Positions 34,655-46,100 of a DNA stretch of 64,000 bases are shown here, in pieces. The notes beneath the pieces were generated by a model, which saw nothing but the letters and a program-made list of their open reading frames with translations, had not been told where the DNA came from and searched no databases. Made by a program: the position numbers and the translations under genes. The DNA comes from Taxawa tesnikishii (nom. ined.) (lineage: Eukaryota > Ascomycota > Dothideomycetes > Dothideales), in assembly GCA_030247885.1 (NCBI GenBank), contig JAPDRO010000008.1, forward strand, positions 372,001-436,000, read 5' to 3'. Numbering within the stretch: position 1 is the first letter of the stretch; every line of letters begins with the position of its first letter.

Positions 34655-36776
34655 ATGCCTTCGCCGCGCCGCTCAACACGCTCGGCCCAGCCACCACCGA
34701 AACCCCACCACAGCAACTCCTCTTCCTCTTCCCTATCGTCTGCTCGCGGAGAGCGCAGTACGAGGTCCCACGACAAAATTCCCTTCAGGAGAAGTCTACC
34801 ACACCTCAGTCACTGTCATCGGAAGAGGGCGTAGAGACCCTACAGAACCATCCCAGCGAACCTCCACAGACCCGCAGAAGCAAGCGTGCTCACAATGCCG
34901 AGGACGATGAGCCTGCGAAGATAGAGGAGGTCATTGAAGAAGAGCCTGCCGACGGAGAAGATGACGTGACGCGTTGTGTCTGCGGTCACCAAGACTACCC
35001 AGGCCCGCCGGTCACAATAAAATCCATCGTATCTGCTCTCCCGGACTCGTTGAACGAAGACGCAGGAGGACTGTTCATACAATGCGACAAGTGCAAAGTC
35101 TGGCAGCATGGTGGATGCGTAGGCATCATGGATGAAGACAAGAGCCCGGAAAATTACTTCTGCGAAAAGTGCCAGCCTGATCTGCACCAGATACAGCCTG
35201 ATGACAACAAGTAAGTCAAGCAGATTGGATATGCGCGAGTTGCTTCTTTCGGCCCGTAGCGCTCCCACGCCTACCATCCCGTTTCAAGCCTGTGTTACCT
35301 GCAGGAAAGGAGCGGTTGGAAAGCTCAAAAGGCTACACCTTTTTCCATCGTCGGCATACATAACCATATTTTCAGAAGCATACGTGACTGACATGTGATG
35401 TGCAGGCGTCTCTTTTCGCTCTATCTCCCGCTTTATCCAAACCTCCAGAAATCGGCACGCAAAGGCTCTGTCAGCCGAGAGAGCGATGCCAAAGCAAAGA
35501 AGGAGCGGGAACAAGCATCTCGGGCGAGTGTTGAGTCTAGCACTACCAAGCGACGATCCACCATGAACAGCCGACAAGCCTTTGACGACGAGGAGACGCT
35601 GCGTCGGGTCATCGAAGAGAGCAAGGTCGAGAACGAGGCGTCTGCTTCAGTTGTTGGATCGCGCAGGGGAAAGAGAGGTAGAGATGATAGCGAGGAGTAA
35701 GTCCTTCCGCACGGATGGACGGTACCGCAGCACTGATTGTCGCGTCGCAGGATCAAGCAAGAGAGCAAGCGCCAAAGGACGGGCTCTGATTCACCAGCGC
35801 CTCTTTCTAGAGTGAATACCGCAGTTCTGGATGCTGAGTCAGAAGACGAGGCTGGTACGGGTAAAGCGACGGTCAGCAGCCTCAAGAAGGCCAGAAGTGC
35901 AGCTGCCGAGAACCAGAGACTGAAGGAGGCCCGCGAACGGGAGAAGGCCCGTGAGCTGCAGAGAGCAGAAGCTGCTGGACGTAGGAAGGAAAGAGCGGGA
36001 AGACGTCGCGGAGAAGGTGTGCACAACCAGGTTCTTGTGGTGCCCTTCATGCTGACACTTCCAGAATCCGAGCCAGTTGAGGAGACCCCAAAACCGACTT
36101 CACACCCCAAACCCTCCGTTGCACCCTCTTCGCAGCCACCATCTCCTCCAGTATCCGCACCTCCACCTCCACCTTCGTCTTCACACAAGAAAGGAGCGGG
36201 AAAGAAGCAAAAGAGACTTGGTAGAAACCAATATACCAAAGACCGTGATTTTCCCCGAAGGGTGCAGCCTCACCTCGCCGCGGCAAATCACAGATGAACC
36301 ACGTCAGCAGCGGCGATGAACCTACCCTTAGCACATCGAACAAGGCCGCCAACGGCGTCTCCAACAGCACGAGCAATTCCAAGAACAGCCCCAATGGCGC
36401 AACCGAAGCCATCGCACCGGTCAAGAGAGGCAGATGGGCCCACAAAGTTACCAAGGGAAGCAAACAGGCAACGGGCGACAGCGACGGAAGCAAAGACAAG
36501 GCGAAGGAAAACCCAAGCGTTCCCGACCTGAACAAGAAGGCGCAGGCAATGCTGGAGTACATTGGCAAGATGCAGGTGGATCTAGCCGGCGAGCGCACCC
36601 CACCAGGAGGATCTGGTGGGTTGGAGGGAGGAGCGGTCCAGCCCGTGACCTCTGCGGCTACCGGCACGAAGAAGGAATTCAACAGTCTGAGTAGCAGGGA
36701 GATGATGTACGAGCTCACGAGGGAGATTATGGCGTGGCAGAAGAATTTCGGCGACGGTGCTGGCAGTGTTGCTTGA
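34655..36776 (+). CDS. CTI6: Cti6-like PHD-finger protein (Rpd3L histone deacetylase subunit)
   Basis: This is the PHD protein of the Rpd3L/Sin3 deacetylase complex in yeast, where it links the complex to methylated histone H3 and Tup1-Cyc8. Four exons (34655-35210, 35406-35696, 35751-36016, 36065-36776) give about 608 aa. The N-terminus is basic and Ser-rich ([16 protein letters not shown]). The PHD finger is complete: [39 protein letters not shown]. Downstream lie a Lys/Arg/Glu-rich helical region and the family tail [15 protein letters not shown]. Two single-base losses interrupt it: A run 34775-34778 and G run 36260-36262 (before [14 protein letters not shown]). The exon sum fits only with both restored. 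Intron 1 (195 nt) is long. The symbol rests on overall similarity. Confidence 0.85.
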
Positions 36777-37313
36777 TGGAATTGAAGCTAGAAGATGGGA
36801 GGGGGGGGAGAAGCTCACGGCGTGAGTAAAGGGTTTCTACAACAACAACGGTTAGGCGCACTCGGGATGGGGCCACGGCTGGGTTTGCTTAGGCTTGAGC
36901 TATCGGGTTGATGATACCTCCAATGTCTTTCCATGGCTGTGGGATTAACGGGCTACTGCTTGTGTAAGGGATTGAAACATTGAACAAGTCGCGGCGGGCG
37001 CGACGACTCAAACTATTATGCTTCCAAGTCCTGTGTAATAGTGATTGTGTCAGTACCATGTACCAGGCATCGCCGGACCACAACAACCCAAACTCACTGG
37101 AAAGGAGAAATTCACTGCAAGGATTTGTGTATGTCTCTTGTTTACTTGGTGACTCTATCAAACACATTCTGCGTGTAGCCTCTTCGTTGTGGCAGCAGAC
37201 GGACGAAATGCCCTTTCTATATTACAGCAACAATACATATGCTTACAGAGAGCCCGTGAGGGGCTTCGTGAGTGCAAAGGGACTCGCCTCAAATTGCCCA
37301 ATCCAAAAGCGCC
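36777..37313. other. Convergent intergenic region CTI6 / MRPS35
   Basis: 537 bases between converging stops, with a run of eight or nine G near 36801-36809. Probably 3' untranslated sequence. No gene seen. Confidence 0.45.
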
Positions 37314-38717
37314 TCACTCAACGCTCGTGGGTATCTTAACCAAACCTCTCTTGCGGTCCTGGTGGGGAGCACCGTACCGCCAGCCCACGCCTCCTCTGCC
37401 ACGGCCGTCCTTGCCGGCGCTCTCGACGTTGATGTCTTGGAACTTGAAATCCCACCGCTGGCCAGCGACTGTCCTTTGTGTCTTGGCCTCCCACTCCAGC
37501 CTCCTCCTTTCCTTCTCCTGGTTCGCCTTCTTCAGTTCCTCGTCCTTGGCCTGCAAACGTGCTTGCCGTTGTTCCGGTGTCGCGCCCGCCAATGTGTCCT
37601 TTTCGAGCTGGATCAGCTCCGGGTGCGGTATGCGTTCGTCTGCCGGAAGGAGGATTGGTGAGAAGACCTTGGCGGCGTCGGCACGCGTGAATTGGCGCGA
37701 CTCTGAAGCCGGGTAGAAGATCTGTTGGCGGGTCGAGGGGTGCACAGGCAGATCGTTGATCGACTCGTGTTGTCGCGGCCTCTGCTTGGGATCGAACGGC
37801 GTCTTGGGAAGCATACCAAGGACTGCAGACGCATATGGGGTGGCCAGCTTCTTGCCCTTGAATAGAGTTAGTGCATGAATGGACGGGTTCACGTAGTTGT
37901 TGCGGATAGAGTGTAGGAGAACAGTCAGAGAGGCTCGCATGCTAAAGTTTTGTAACCATGTGTTTTGGGTGTCTTCAAGACTAATCGAATTTTTTATGTT
38001 GCTCATCATATGCAGGAAAAAGCGTAAGCTTGAACGGAAGAGGGATTGGTTACATACCTGCTCGACCCAATCCTTCTCTATCGTCTTCAACCTCACCACG
38101 GCGGCGACTCTCCTCATATCCACTCCAAACACTGCACTGACAGTCGCGATGTCTTGCTTGGATTGGGTCACCAACCTCCATATCTCTTCTCTTAGCTCCT
38201 CGCTCAGCACCGCTTGACTCCTGAAATCGCGGTTCAGCGGATACGGCATGAGATCGCTCGCCCTTTCCTTGGGCAGCCGGTTCCTCCTTCCGTCTTCCGT
38301 GTCTGCATCTTCGGCCTCTCGGGCCTCACGTCGCTGTTGTCTCTCAAACTCGTCGAGACCAGCCTCCTCGTCTTCCTCTTCCTGGCTCTTCCGCTGCGCC
38401 TCCTTCTCTGCCTTTTTCTGCCCGTCCGCCTCTTCGTCCGCGTCCTCCTCACCCGAATTGCGCAATCGTAGCAGTTGTCCAGACTTATCGTACGCGCCTA
38501 GATAGTTCGTTGAAGCCGGCAAGGGCTCCCGGAACACCGCACCCGGCCCTTGGAACCAGGAAAACATGGTCCGCCGCAGACGGGTGGCTTGACGGCATGA
38601 TGAGTGGAATTGCTGAGACGATGACTGAGAGAACTGTCTAGACTTTGGTGATTGTCGTAAACATTGACATCCTGCCGGGACGGACGAGACAATGCTGGAG
38701 GGCGTCCGGGGAGGCAT
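37314..38717 (-). CDS. MRPS35: Mitochondrial small ribosomal subunit protein mS45 (Mrps35/Bot1 family)
   Basis: This fungal mitoribosomal protein belongs to the family called eukaryotic mitochondrial regulator protein (Bot1), equal to yeast Mrps35/mS45. Two exons (38717-38058, 37856-37314) give 400 aa. ATG 38717 opens an Arg/Ser/Gln-rich presequence (RQSPKSRQFSQSSSQQFHSS), then MFSWFQGPGAVFREPLPASTNYLGAYD, an acidic Lys/Glu-rich stretch, and the core DLMPYPLNRDFRSQAVLSEE and VSAVFGVDMRRVAAVVRLK. After the splice: GKKLATPYASAVLGMLPKTPF. The Glu/Arg-rich end reads GVGWRYGAPHQDRKRG. The 201-nt intron is a multiple of three with no stop. The frame is also open for about 189 codons upstream of the chosen start; the presequence argues for 38717. 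Confidence 0.85.
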   Translation of the reverse strand: MPPRTPSSIVSSVPAGCQCLRQSPKSRQFSQSSSQQFHSSCRQATRLRRTMFSWFQGPGAVFREPLPASTNYLGAYDKSGQLLRLRNSGEEDADEEADGQKKAEKEAQRKSQEEEDEEAGLDEFERQQRREAREAEDADTEDGRRNRLPKERASDLMPYPLNRDFRSQAVLSEELREEIWRLVTQSKQDIATVSAVFGVDMRRVAAVVRLKTIEKDWVEQVCNQSLFRSSLRFFLHMMSNIKNSISLEDTQNTWLQNFSMRASLTVLLHSIRNNYVNPSIHALTLFKGKKLATPYASAVLGMLPKTPFDPKQRPRQHESINDLPVHPSTRQQIFYPASESRQFTRADAAKVFSPILLPADERIPHPELIQLEKDTLAGATPEQRQARLQAKDEELKKANQEKERRRLEWEAKTQRTVAGQRWDFKFQDINVESAGKDGRGRGGVGWRYGAPHQDRKRGLVKIPTSVE

Positions 38718-39414
38718 TGGCGAAGCGACGGATGGCGAGCAGCTCCTCAGCCAGATAGAAATGAGCGATGCGTTGATAAGGGAAAGAGGGTTTCCGTGCT
38801 CTCGTGATCGTTCTAGAGTAGTTGCTGTTCTCAGTAGGAAATTCGGGTGATGGGTGCACGAGCCAGCCGATCGAGAGAGTTGTGCAAGCGAGCTAGGGGT
38901 ACCTAACCGAGTAATCGAGTGATTACCATCTATCTCTACCCGGAAAGCTGGTCCGTCGGCAATGCCTGGATCACCAACCACGCCAAGGCCTGCGCCGCTG
39001 CTGCCAAACCGTGTCTGCTTGATTTGTTCTGGCAGTACGGTGATGCTCTGAGCTAGGGTGGGAGCTCCCAGGACGGAAACACGGTCTACTACTGCTCGAA
39101 TCGGATCTGTACACCTGCTTGGGTCACGAACCACGTGAAGGCGATCGATGCACCGTAGAGGGGCGTTGAAGGATCCGTTCTTTAGTGATCTTGTTTTCTT
39201 GTACATCGTGTTTGTTTCAATGTATTCACTTATCGGGCAACTGCGTAACAGAAGGGTTTCTGCTGGAACTACTACTTTGTGCAACGTAGCAAGTTATACA
39301 GCGACGTTTCCGTCCAAGGCGTCATGATACTGAATCCGTATTTCCCACATGGACAATGGACTGTGTCACTAGGCCTCCAATCTCCGCTTTCCAACCGTCC
39401 AGTCATTGGCTCTG
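38718..39414. other. Region between MRPS35 start and WSS1 stop, with a long stopless frame
   Basis: On the minus strand the MRPS35 frame stays open from 39284 to 38718, about 189 codons. The implied peptide (for example [19 protein letters not shown]) shows no domain I recognise. It is interpreted as promoter/leader or an older coding relic. No other feature seen. Confidence 0.4.
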
Positions 39415-41154
39415 TCAGGACGACCTCTTCACCAATCCGCATCGACTACAAGTCCACCACTTGTGCTCCATAAAGGTGCCGCACCGGTCACAGTTCCAAC
39501 CCAAGCCACTTCCCTTCCCTGTACCTCCTCCGTTTAATGTCCCATTCGAGTTGGCTACGTTGCCCGCTCTCCTTGCCATGTTTCGAGACACGAAGGACGG
39601 CCGGTCGATTCCACAAGCGTCGCATGAGAGAAATTGAAGCGGGTTGATGCAGGTGCAGATCGTGCAAGTCCAAGAATTGGGGTCTGCCGGCGGACTTGGG
39701 TGCCGGCTAACTGATGGGGAAGTGGCAATGGGTGAGGAAGGCGGAGACGAGGAAGTCAGATCGATGAGATCAGGAGCTGTTGCGTTGCGTGATGGTTGTA
39801 GCGGCTTGCTTGGTAGAGCATAATTGTTGTTGGGAGCGCTGTCGTGGCTACCGTTGGTTTTCAATGTTAGATCAGTGGATAGGGGACGCTTCTTTCCCGC
39901 CTTCTTGGCTTCCGCTTCGGCAACAAGGCGGGAAACAGGACGGCTGTTCATTTGTGGACGTGATCGTGACTGAGCTGCGGGAGATGCCAAAGGTATCGAT
40001 TTCGTCTGAATTGGGATTGGCGGGGCGGACTTTGCTGACGGCAACGACAATGCTGGTGGGACGTGAGATCGGACGCCTTCCATGCTCTCCTGCAAGGCCC
40101 ACTTCATCTGCTCCTCTTCGCTCATGGGCGCCCCAGCCTGCTCCTTTGCTTCGCCGGCAGAGAACAGTCCAGTTTCAGGTGTCCAGCCCAAGCCTCCTGA
40201 AGGCGGCGGCGTTGCATAGGTTCCGTTCAACTTCCGGTTCTCTTCTTCCTCCATCAGTTCCAGAAGCGCCTCTGCAATAGCACGGTCATTGGCGTCGTCT
40301 TCGTCTGCCTTGGTCTTGAACGTGTTGCGCCCGGCTTGCTCGGCAAGTTCGCCAGCTTCGGCCGTACCAGATGCGCAACCCCGGTTGATCGTGTTTCGTC
40401 TCGTCGCAGCATCTGCAATGACTTTGCGCGGGTCGGTGCCGCGGTGTAGTGGCGCACCACCAAGCTTCCGACCAGAGCCAGTTGTGAGAGTTCGCCGCTT
40501 CTCTGCACTCGCGCGAGCAAGGCGGCGTAGCTCGTCAGGTGGCGGCACGCGTCCGCCACCAAGCTTTTGCCCGCGAGATAGGAAACCTTCGCCCGTGTAG
40601 CCTTTGCTGACGAGGGTTTCGTATTCGCCACGGAGCTCGTCCCATAAGGCGTGGAAGTTTGCGTCGTGGTCGCCCCAGACGATGTGTGAAAGCCTGAGGT
40701 TGTCAGTATGAGTGAAGAGTCGGTTGAGCGATGGTACGTACTCGTGCAACATCGTATCCACAGTCTGCTCCATCGGCAGCAAAGTGCCGGGATTGTGTGT
40801 ATAACGCAACCGAACACATATTTTGTATGTCTGGTTAATATTGAGGCCTTTGGTATGTCAGAACGAGCAGTTTGATCGACCGGGGCCTAATTTCCTACCT
40901 AGTAAACGTTGGTCGTCAGGCAGGAATTCTGATAGAACCTGTATCTTCCATCCTCTCTTTCTCATGATTGGCTTGACGAGAGAAGCGATTTTGCGTAATC
41001 TGGTAAGACCATCCTGTGGATTTGGCACCTTGACAAGGTTCTCATACGAATGGAATAGAGAGTCATGGTCTTGCAAAGTGGAAGCGTATGATACCTGGCG
41101 GTCTGATGGGCCACCAGAGGCCCAGCCGCCTCCCCAGCGCCCGTAGGAAGTCAT
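39415..41154 (-). CDS. WSS1: Wss1-type WLM-domain DNA-protein crosslink protease
   Basis: Wss1 is a DNA-dependent metalloprotease that clears DNA-protein crosslinks and acts on sumoylated nuclear proteins. Exons 41154-40899, 40847-40742 and 40693-39415 give 546 aa with no frame break. The WLM domain includes LRKIASLVKPIMRKRGWK, GLNINQTYKICVRLRY and, across the second intron, the zinc motif MLHELSHIVWGDHD (HExxH plus downstream His/Asp). GYTGEGFLSRGQKLGG closes the domain. The middle is disordered and has a probable SUMO-interacting motif DLIDLTSSS. The C-terminus carries two RanBP2-type zinc fingers: WTCTICTCIN with CDACG, and WNCDRCGTF with CSRCG. The 48-nt intron between HE and LSH is a multiple of three. 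Confidence 0.9.
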
Positions 41155-41967
41155 AGTTGGGTGGACTTCCTCTGTGAAAGATTTCCTTTCTACGACGAGT
41201 AAGACACCGGGTTGTGTGCTGCTTTTTCTGAAGAAGTGTACGGAAAGGGGACGATGGAGGCGAGATGCAGCACTTTACGCGAAGGCGGTGAACTAGTCAA
41301 ATGAACTTCGGGCGTGGAATCGGCGTCTTTGTTAGCCTTTGTTAACACCGGGTTTGCTGTATCAACCGTGCGAGAACGGATGATGGTAGGTTGGAAAGTA
41401 GAACATGTCCATGTGTTGCGTTGGCAAACAAGAGTTTGGTTGCTTTGGTACATTCGTCAGCGGGCGGCGAAAGACGACTACGCGGACTGGCGGTGCCTAG
41501 AAGCCCGTCGAACGCAGAGTATCAACAGATCAGCAACATCTTCGTACGCGTGGATAGCACACAGTGTGTGCGGCCGTGCTTTCATCGAGCCGGCTGACCT
41601 CCCTGCATAGCGTGATCCCCCAAGCTCTGCAGAAAGACGTATACAGACAGACGTGTATGGGCATGTCCAAGGCGTCGAAGCAGAGGGCAGAAGGTCAAGC
41701 AGAAGAGACGCTCGAGACCGAGTGATCTGATTGGCTCACGCGAACATGAAACGTCGGGCACGCGTTACCCCGATGGTGCTTGCCTCATTCAGATAAGACA
41801 AGGCAGCTCCCCGCATCATCGTCAACCGTCCATTGTAGCGAGTTTCTCGGGCAGCACTCTCTTTCTGTCTCTGTCTCTGTCTCTGTCTCTGTCTCTCTCT
41901 CTCGCTTCTAGATCGTACTGATACGTCCTGAGCGAAACTTCCGCACAACCAACAGCGAGCAGTCAAT
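41155..41967. other. Divergent promoter region WSS1 / DUF1776 gene
   Basis: 813 bases between divergent starts, ending in the (TCTGTC)n microsatellite listed separately. Only short domain-free frames. Confidence 0.5.
41869..41906 (+). repeat. (TCTGTC)n / (TC)n microsatellite
   Basis: A pyrimidine-only-plus-G tract of repeated TCTGTC units passing into TCTCTC, about 38 bases, roughly 60 bases before the DUF1776 start codon. Probably in its 5' leader or core promoter. Length is likely variable between strains. Confidence 0.85.
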
Positions 41968-43371
41968 ATGACGGACGCACAATATCTCTTCGATCTGGTG
42001 AGCTCGCCTGCCAGCCTGCAACGTAACCTCTCTTCCAGCGCCTAACAAGGCAGCCTAGGCCAAGAACCAATACAACGAAGTCGCCGATGGCATCGAGAAG
42101 CACTTTGAGAGCGTCGCGAGCCAGCTGAGAGAATGGCTGCCGCGCAGCATAGTACCGCCTCCGCCTCCGCCACCTCGCCGAGTCCTTCCCCTCACCTACT
42201 TCCAGAGTGTCGAACGATGGGTGCTCCAACACCGGGCTGCCGCCGCTGCTATTGCATCCTTCGTGGGCACCGGTGCGGTGTATCTGTTGGTTCAAAGATA
42301 TGGACACACGAGAAAGCGAAGGGCCAGAAGGTCGGGCAACGGCGCGAGGACAGAGGTTGTTGGTAGGCGGCATGGCAAGCTGAATGCTATGGGCTAGGGT
42401 TGACCATGTGTGCAGTCATTGCCGGCACAGCAACATCACCCTTGACCACTGCCTTGGCGCTTGATCTGGAACGTCGCGGCTTCATCGTCTATGTGATTAC
42501 CAGCAGCGCAGAGGACGAACAGCATGTCCGGAATCAATCGCGAGTGGATCTGCTTCCACTGAATCTCGACGTTGTCTATGTAGGAAGTTCTGAAGCAGAA
42601 CGATACGAGCGCACACTGACAAGCCGACAGCCTGACACAGCGCAAGAACAACTAAGCCGCTTCCACCACCTACTCGCCCGCCACCACCACGCATTTGAAG
42701 GCGCACCCTCGCACAGATTAACGCTTGCAGGAGTTATACTCGTTCCCGACACACAGTCTGCTGTCGGATCTGTATCCGATCTCTCGCCCGACATCTGGTC
42801 CCAAGCATTGCACAGCGTGCACAACAGCATCACGCGCATGCAGCTGCTACTTCCACTTGTGACCTCTTTCAAATCTCGAGTACTAGTCCTTACTCCTTCC
42901 GTAATCCCTTCTCTGCGCCCACCCCACCACGCCGTTGAGAGCACCGTCTCCAGCGCCCTCGAAGCCTTCACCTCCACCCTGGCCGCCGAACTCGCGCACC
43001 AAGACCTTAGCGTCTGCCATTTCAAGCTCGGCGACCTCGACCTCTTCCCCTCTCGTCCACTGAAGAGCTCTGGCAAGAGCGTTCGCGGGACGTCGATGCG
43101 GCGGCTGCACGACGCCGTCTTCGACGCGTTGAGGGCGAGACGGCCCTCACGCACCTGGCATGTCGGTCGTGGAAGCTTGGCTTATGATGTCATTGGCGGA
43201 TGGCTGCCTGCCGGTGTCGTGGGCTGGATGATGGGGCTGCAGAGACAGAACACTGCGCCCCCGGTGCCACCGCATGTCCAGCATGCGATCGAAGATGTGG
43301 CGGCGGAGCAGGAGCGTGAGGATGAGGGGAGTGACTCTGTGCAGTGGGAGAAGGTTGAGCAGAACCCTTGA
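41968..43371 (+). CDS. DUF1776 protein with Rossmann-like domain (Ysc83-type)
   Basis: This is a fungal-specific DUF1776 protein, similar in layout to yeast Ysc83, a mitochondrial protein of unknown function. Exons 41968-41997, 42059-42362 and 42416-43371 give 429 aa. The N-terminus (MTDAQYLFDLAKNQYNEVADGIEKHFESV) is followed by a proline run, one membrane segment (AAAAAIASFVGTGAVYLLVQ) and a basic patch (HTRKRRARRSG), which suggests a tail-in anchor. The rest resembles a degenerate short-chain dehydrogenase fold, beginning VIAGTATSPLTTALALDLERRG. The usual YxxxK site is not evident, so catalysis is doubtful. The C-terminus is acidic. No frame break seen. Confidence 0.82.
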
Positions 43372-44673
43372 AGGAGGTGACGACTGTTTTCGAGAGGGGT
43401 TGATGAGGCGAGGGTAAGGGTACTGGGGACTCTGTTTGCATCTGAGCGTCGGAGATCGAAAGTGAGGGTTTCCTTCTTGGTGAGGTTGGATGGAGTTTCG
43501 GTATCTGGTTTTTTTAAGCAATTAGGCTTCCTCTCGGCTCACTCAGTCCGTCCCTCCTTTCTTGACCGGAAAACCACTGCTACTATGCTCCAGAGATAGC
43601 TGAAAATGAACGGCCCAAGCACATCGGAATGAAGTCAAAGACAAGCTTCAGTGGAGATGAAGTTGAAGATTAAGAGAAACCTAGGCGTGTCTGGAGGAGA
43701 TTGTCCAATCGAACAAGCACTCCTTCGAAAACCCAAGGGAGGTGCCGGCTTGATCATTTATGACACGCCTTGTGGTAGCACACTCTGCATAACCAAAATC
43801 ACCGATGGTTTGAGAGTACAACAGGCGGGATTAGTTGTACGGGCCTCGAACGCTAGCGGGTCAATCGAACGAGCTGTCTCTGGTAATCCCGGAAAAACAC
43901 TCAAGGCTTGATGGACGTTACTTGCCTTGCGACGGTAGCCGACACGCCAGATCGTGGTTCGTTTTGGAAATCTTTACCTGATAGCGGTCACTTTGTCGGC
44001 CCGCCAGTGTGGCCGTTAATCAAGAGCGAGCGGTTTTTCGAAACCCCGTGGAAACATAGACGGCTGTCCAGATAGTAGCGCTTTTGCACTGCGATAGCAC
44101 TCTGTGCATTGGAAGTACGGGTTCCTGGAAACACAGACTAACCACCGCTCTTGACGGGCCGCGAGCTCCGATCCGTCAATCGGGCTGACTGTCCCTTGGA
44201 ATCTGAATAGGGCATATATATACTACACGCATTGTCACAGTAGCCCTATACAAGAAAAGTTGTGACCTTTTGGGAATATGAATTCGCGAACTTCGCCCTG
44301 GTCGGCCGCCGACGTGGTCGATCGATCATATCAGCTATCCTCAAGGTTTATGTAGGATGTACAGGGCTGCTCGGATGCTACGCGCAACGAGATAATGAAA
44401 TATACAGTACCTGGGTCATTTTTTGGGACCGGATTACAGCACTCACTTTGCGGACCGCGAGTATGGTTGGTCAAACAAACAAGACTGTATTCCAGGATAA
44501 CAATAGGGGTATCACTAATCCAAAGAAAACCACCATTCGCCCTCTGACAATCCCGTATTCCCGAAACGCCATGCTAATGAGAAAAAAAGATAAAGAATAA
44601 GAAAATCCAAAGACGCCGCCCAAACCGCCCAGACGCCGCGCAAAACCCAAAAATCAAGAGGCTCTCAACGCCT
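43372..44673. other. Long intergenic region with degenerate repeats
   Basis: 1.3 kb between two converging genes with no recognisable gene. It contains a 7-bp inverted repeat GTACAAC/GTTGTAC (43816-43840). Similar blocks lie in direct orientation: TCAATCGAACGAGCTGTCTC (from 43861) and TCAATCGGGCTGACTGTCCC (from 44177). Near-repeats TGGAAACATAGAC and TGGAAACACAGAC occur (about 44049 and 44125). Imperfect inverted arms lie around 43998-44034 and 44140-44160. The pattern suggests a decayed repetitive element, but no family is identifiable. Confidence 0.4.
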
Positions 44674-46100
44674 CTATCCCGACCCCGAGACCTCATCCAA
44701 AGGCAAGAACCCAGCCTGCCTGGTGAGGGTCTCGAAGTCGGGACCCAAGTCGTACATGCTCTCCCCTCCGCCTCGACAGAGGGGCGACATCTTGACCGGC
44801 AGCAGCCAGTCGTGCCGGTGATCCCCCATCACCGCCGCGAAGTTCTTGAATGGGGATACATCCCACGGGTTCATGCCCTCGCGGGTCTTGAGAACAGCAA
44901 ATGTTCGCCGGGGGTGGCGGCCGGCGAGGGAGGAGGCCGAAGAAGAGGGCGAGGACGAGGACTTTGAGTATAAGGGGTAGGTGATTGTGGTAACCCAGGG
45001 ACTTGGTACGTCCCTTTCGGGCTGTAAGGTCGGAGGTGGCGGGATCGTGTGTGTTCCCGAGGAGATGTTGACCGCCAGGAACATCGTCCGGCGTTTCTGG
45101 CCCAGTTGTTCGATTGTCGTTAAATTCTGGAGCGTTGCTCCGATGGACCTGGCTGCCATGGAAAATGTGAATAGAAGGAAAAATGCCGCCAAGCCCAAAA
45201 GAACCGCCCAGTTTGCATTGAGAGAATGGTGGCCGGATTTGACTTCGGCCACGAAGAACGCCATTGCGATCATGACAAAAGCCGCAAACAACGCGGCATA
45301 ACAATTGAAAAGGATGAAGAACTTGAAGTTAGTCTCAGAGACCACTCCTCCAACCCTGTATTTCGCGGTCAGTATCCGTCAACAGCATTGCAGGGATGGT
45401 TGCGTAGACTCACCAAGGACAGAAGTGGTCCAGTTTCCGGACGCACCTTCCGACGTCGCTGCAGTGGTGGGAGCGGTCCGGCTTCCAAGTGTTACAGATG
45501 CCACACCAGCGCGGCAAGCCGTCTGCATCGCAGACGAAGACTTCTTTCGTATAAAATTGTTCGAGTCCTGGCGGAGGGGTACTTCTCCGTCGAGGATCTT
45601 ATCTTTTCGAGTCTCGTGACGTGTTGTCCGAACTGAGTCGTTGGTGTAGACGGGTTTGCTGGTTTCTCGGCGACTTTGGTAGTGGTGCAGGACCGCTGAA
45701 CCTCGGTTTGTTGTTCGGGTTCCCAGATCTTTTCTAATGATGCTCCATCCGCCGTGCCGGTTGGGACGTATCCCGGATGGAAGAATGTGGTATAGAGTAT
45801 GCGGAAATAAGATGTTGCCACTGGGAAGAGGAGAATGAAGTATACAACCATGATGCCAACAGCGGCACCGGTGCGAAGAGGCCGTTGACCATTGGAAGTG
45901 TTGAGGAGATAGTTCGCTGTGACTTTGTTAGCAGAGCTCGTGCGACCGCGGAATGGAGGAGACATACCACAGAGGGTGACGATAACCACCCAGGTGGCAT
46001 ATCCTACAACTCCGATGAGGATCAGAGGGATGAGGCGTGCGACGAATTGGCTCGTCGCCTGCCTGTTCTCGAGCGCGGAGCGCTGGCGAGGCCACACCAT
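44674..46100 (-). CDS. PFA5: DHHC-type palmitoyltransferase Pfa5
   Basis: This membrane S-acyltransferase attaches palmitate to cysteines of target proteins. Exons 46100-45968, 45922-45414 and 45355-44674 give about 441 aa. The N-terminal membrane segments ([39 protein letters not shown]) precede the zinc-binding cysteine-rich domain: [19 protein letters not shown], then [14 protein letters not shown]. The DHHC box thus reads DHFC with its catalytic cysteine kept, as in other Pfa5 proteins. Two more membrane segments follow ([39 protein letters not shown]). The C-terminus has [20 protein letters not shown], a family mark. Two single-base losses shift the frame: G run 45652-45654 and G run 45576-45579. 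Intron 1 (45 nt) is a stopless multiple of three. Confidence 0.9.

Noticed and set aside
43651-43911. An 86-codon plus-strand frame in the 1.3-kb gap, and a nearby tRNA-like arrangement
   Set aside because: The frame has no similarity I recognise. The tRNA idea fails because no B-box with a pairing acceptor stem could be found.
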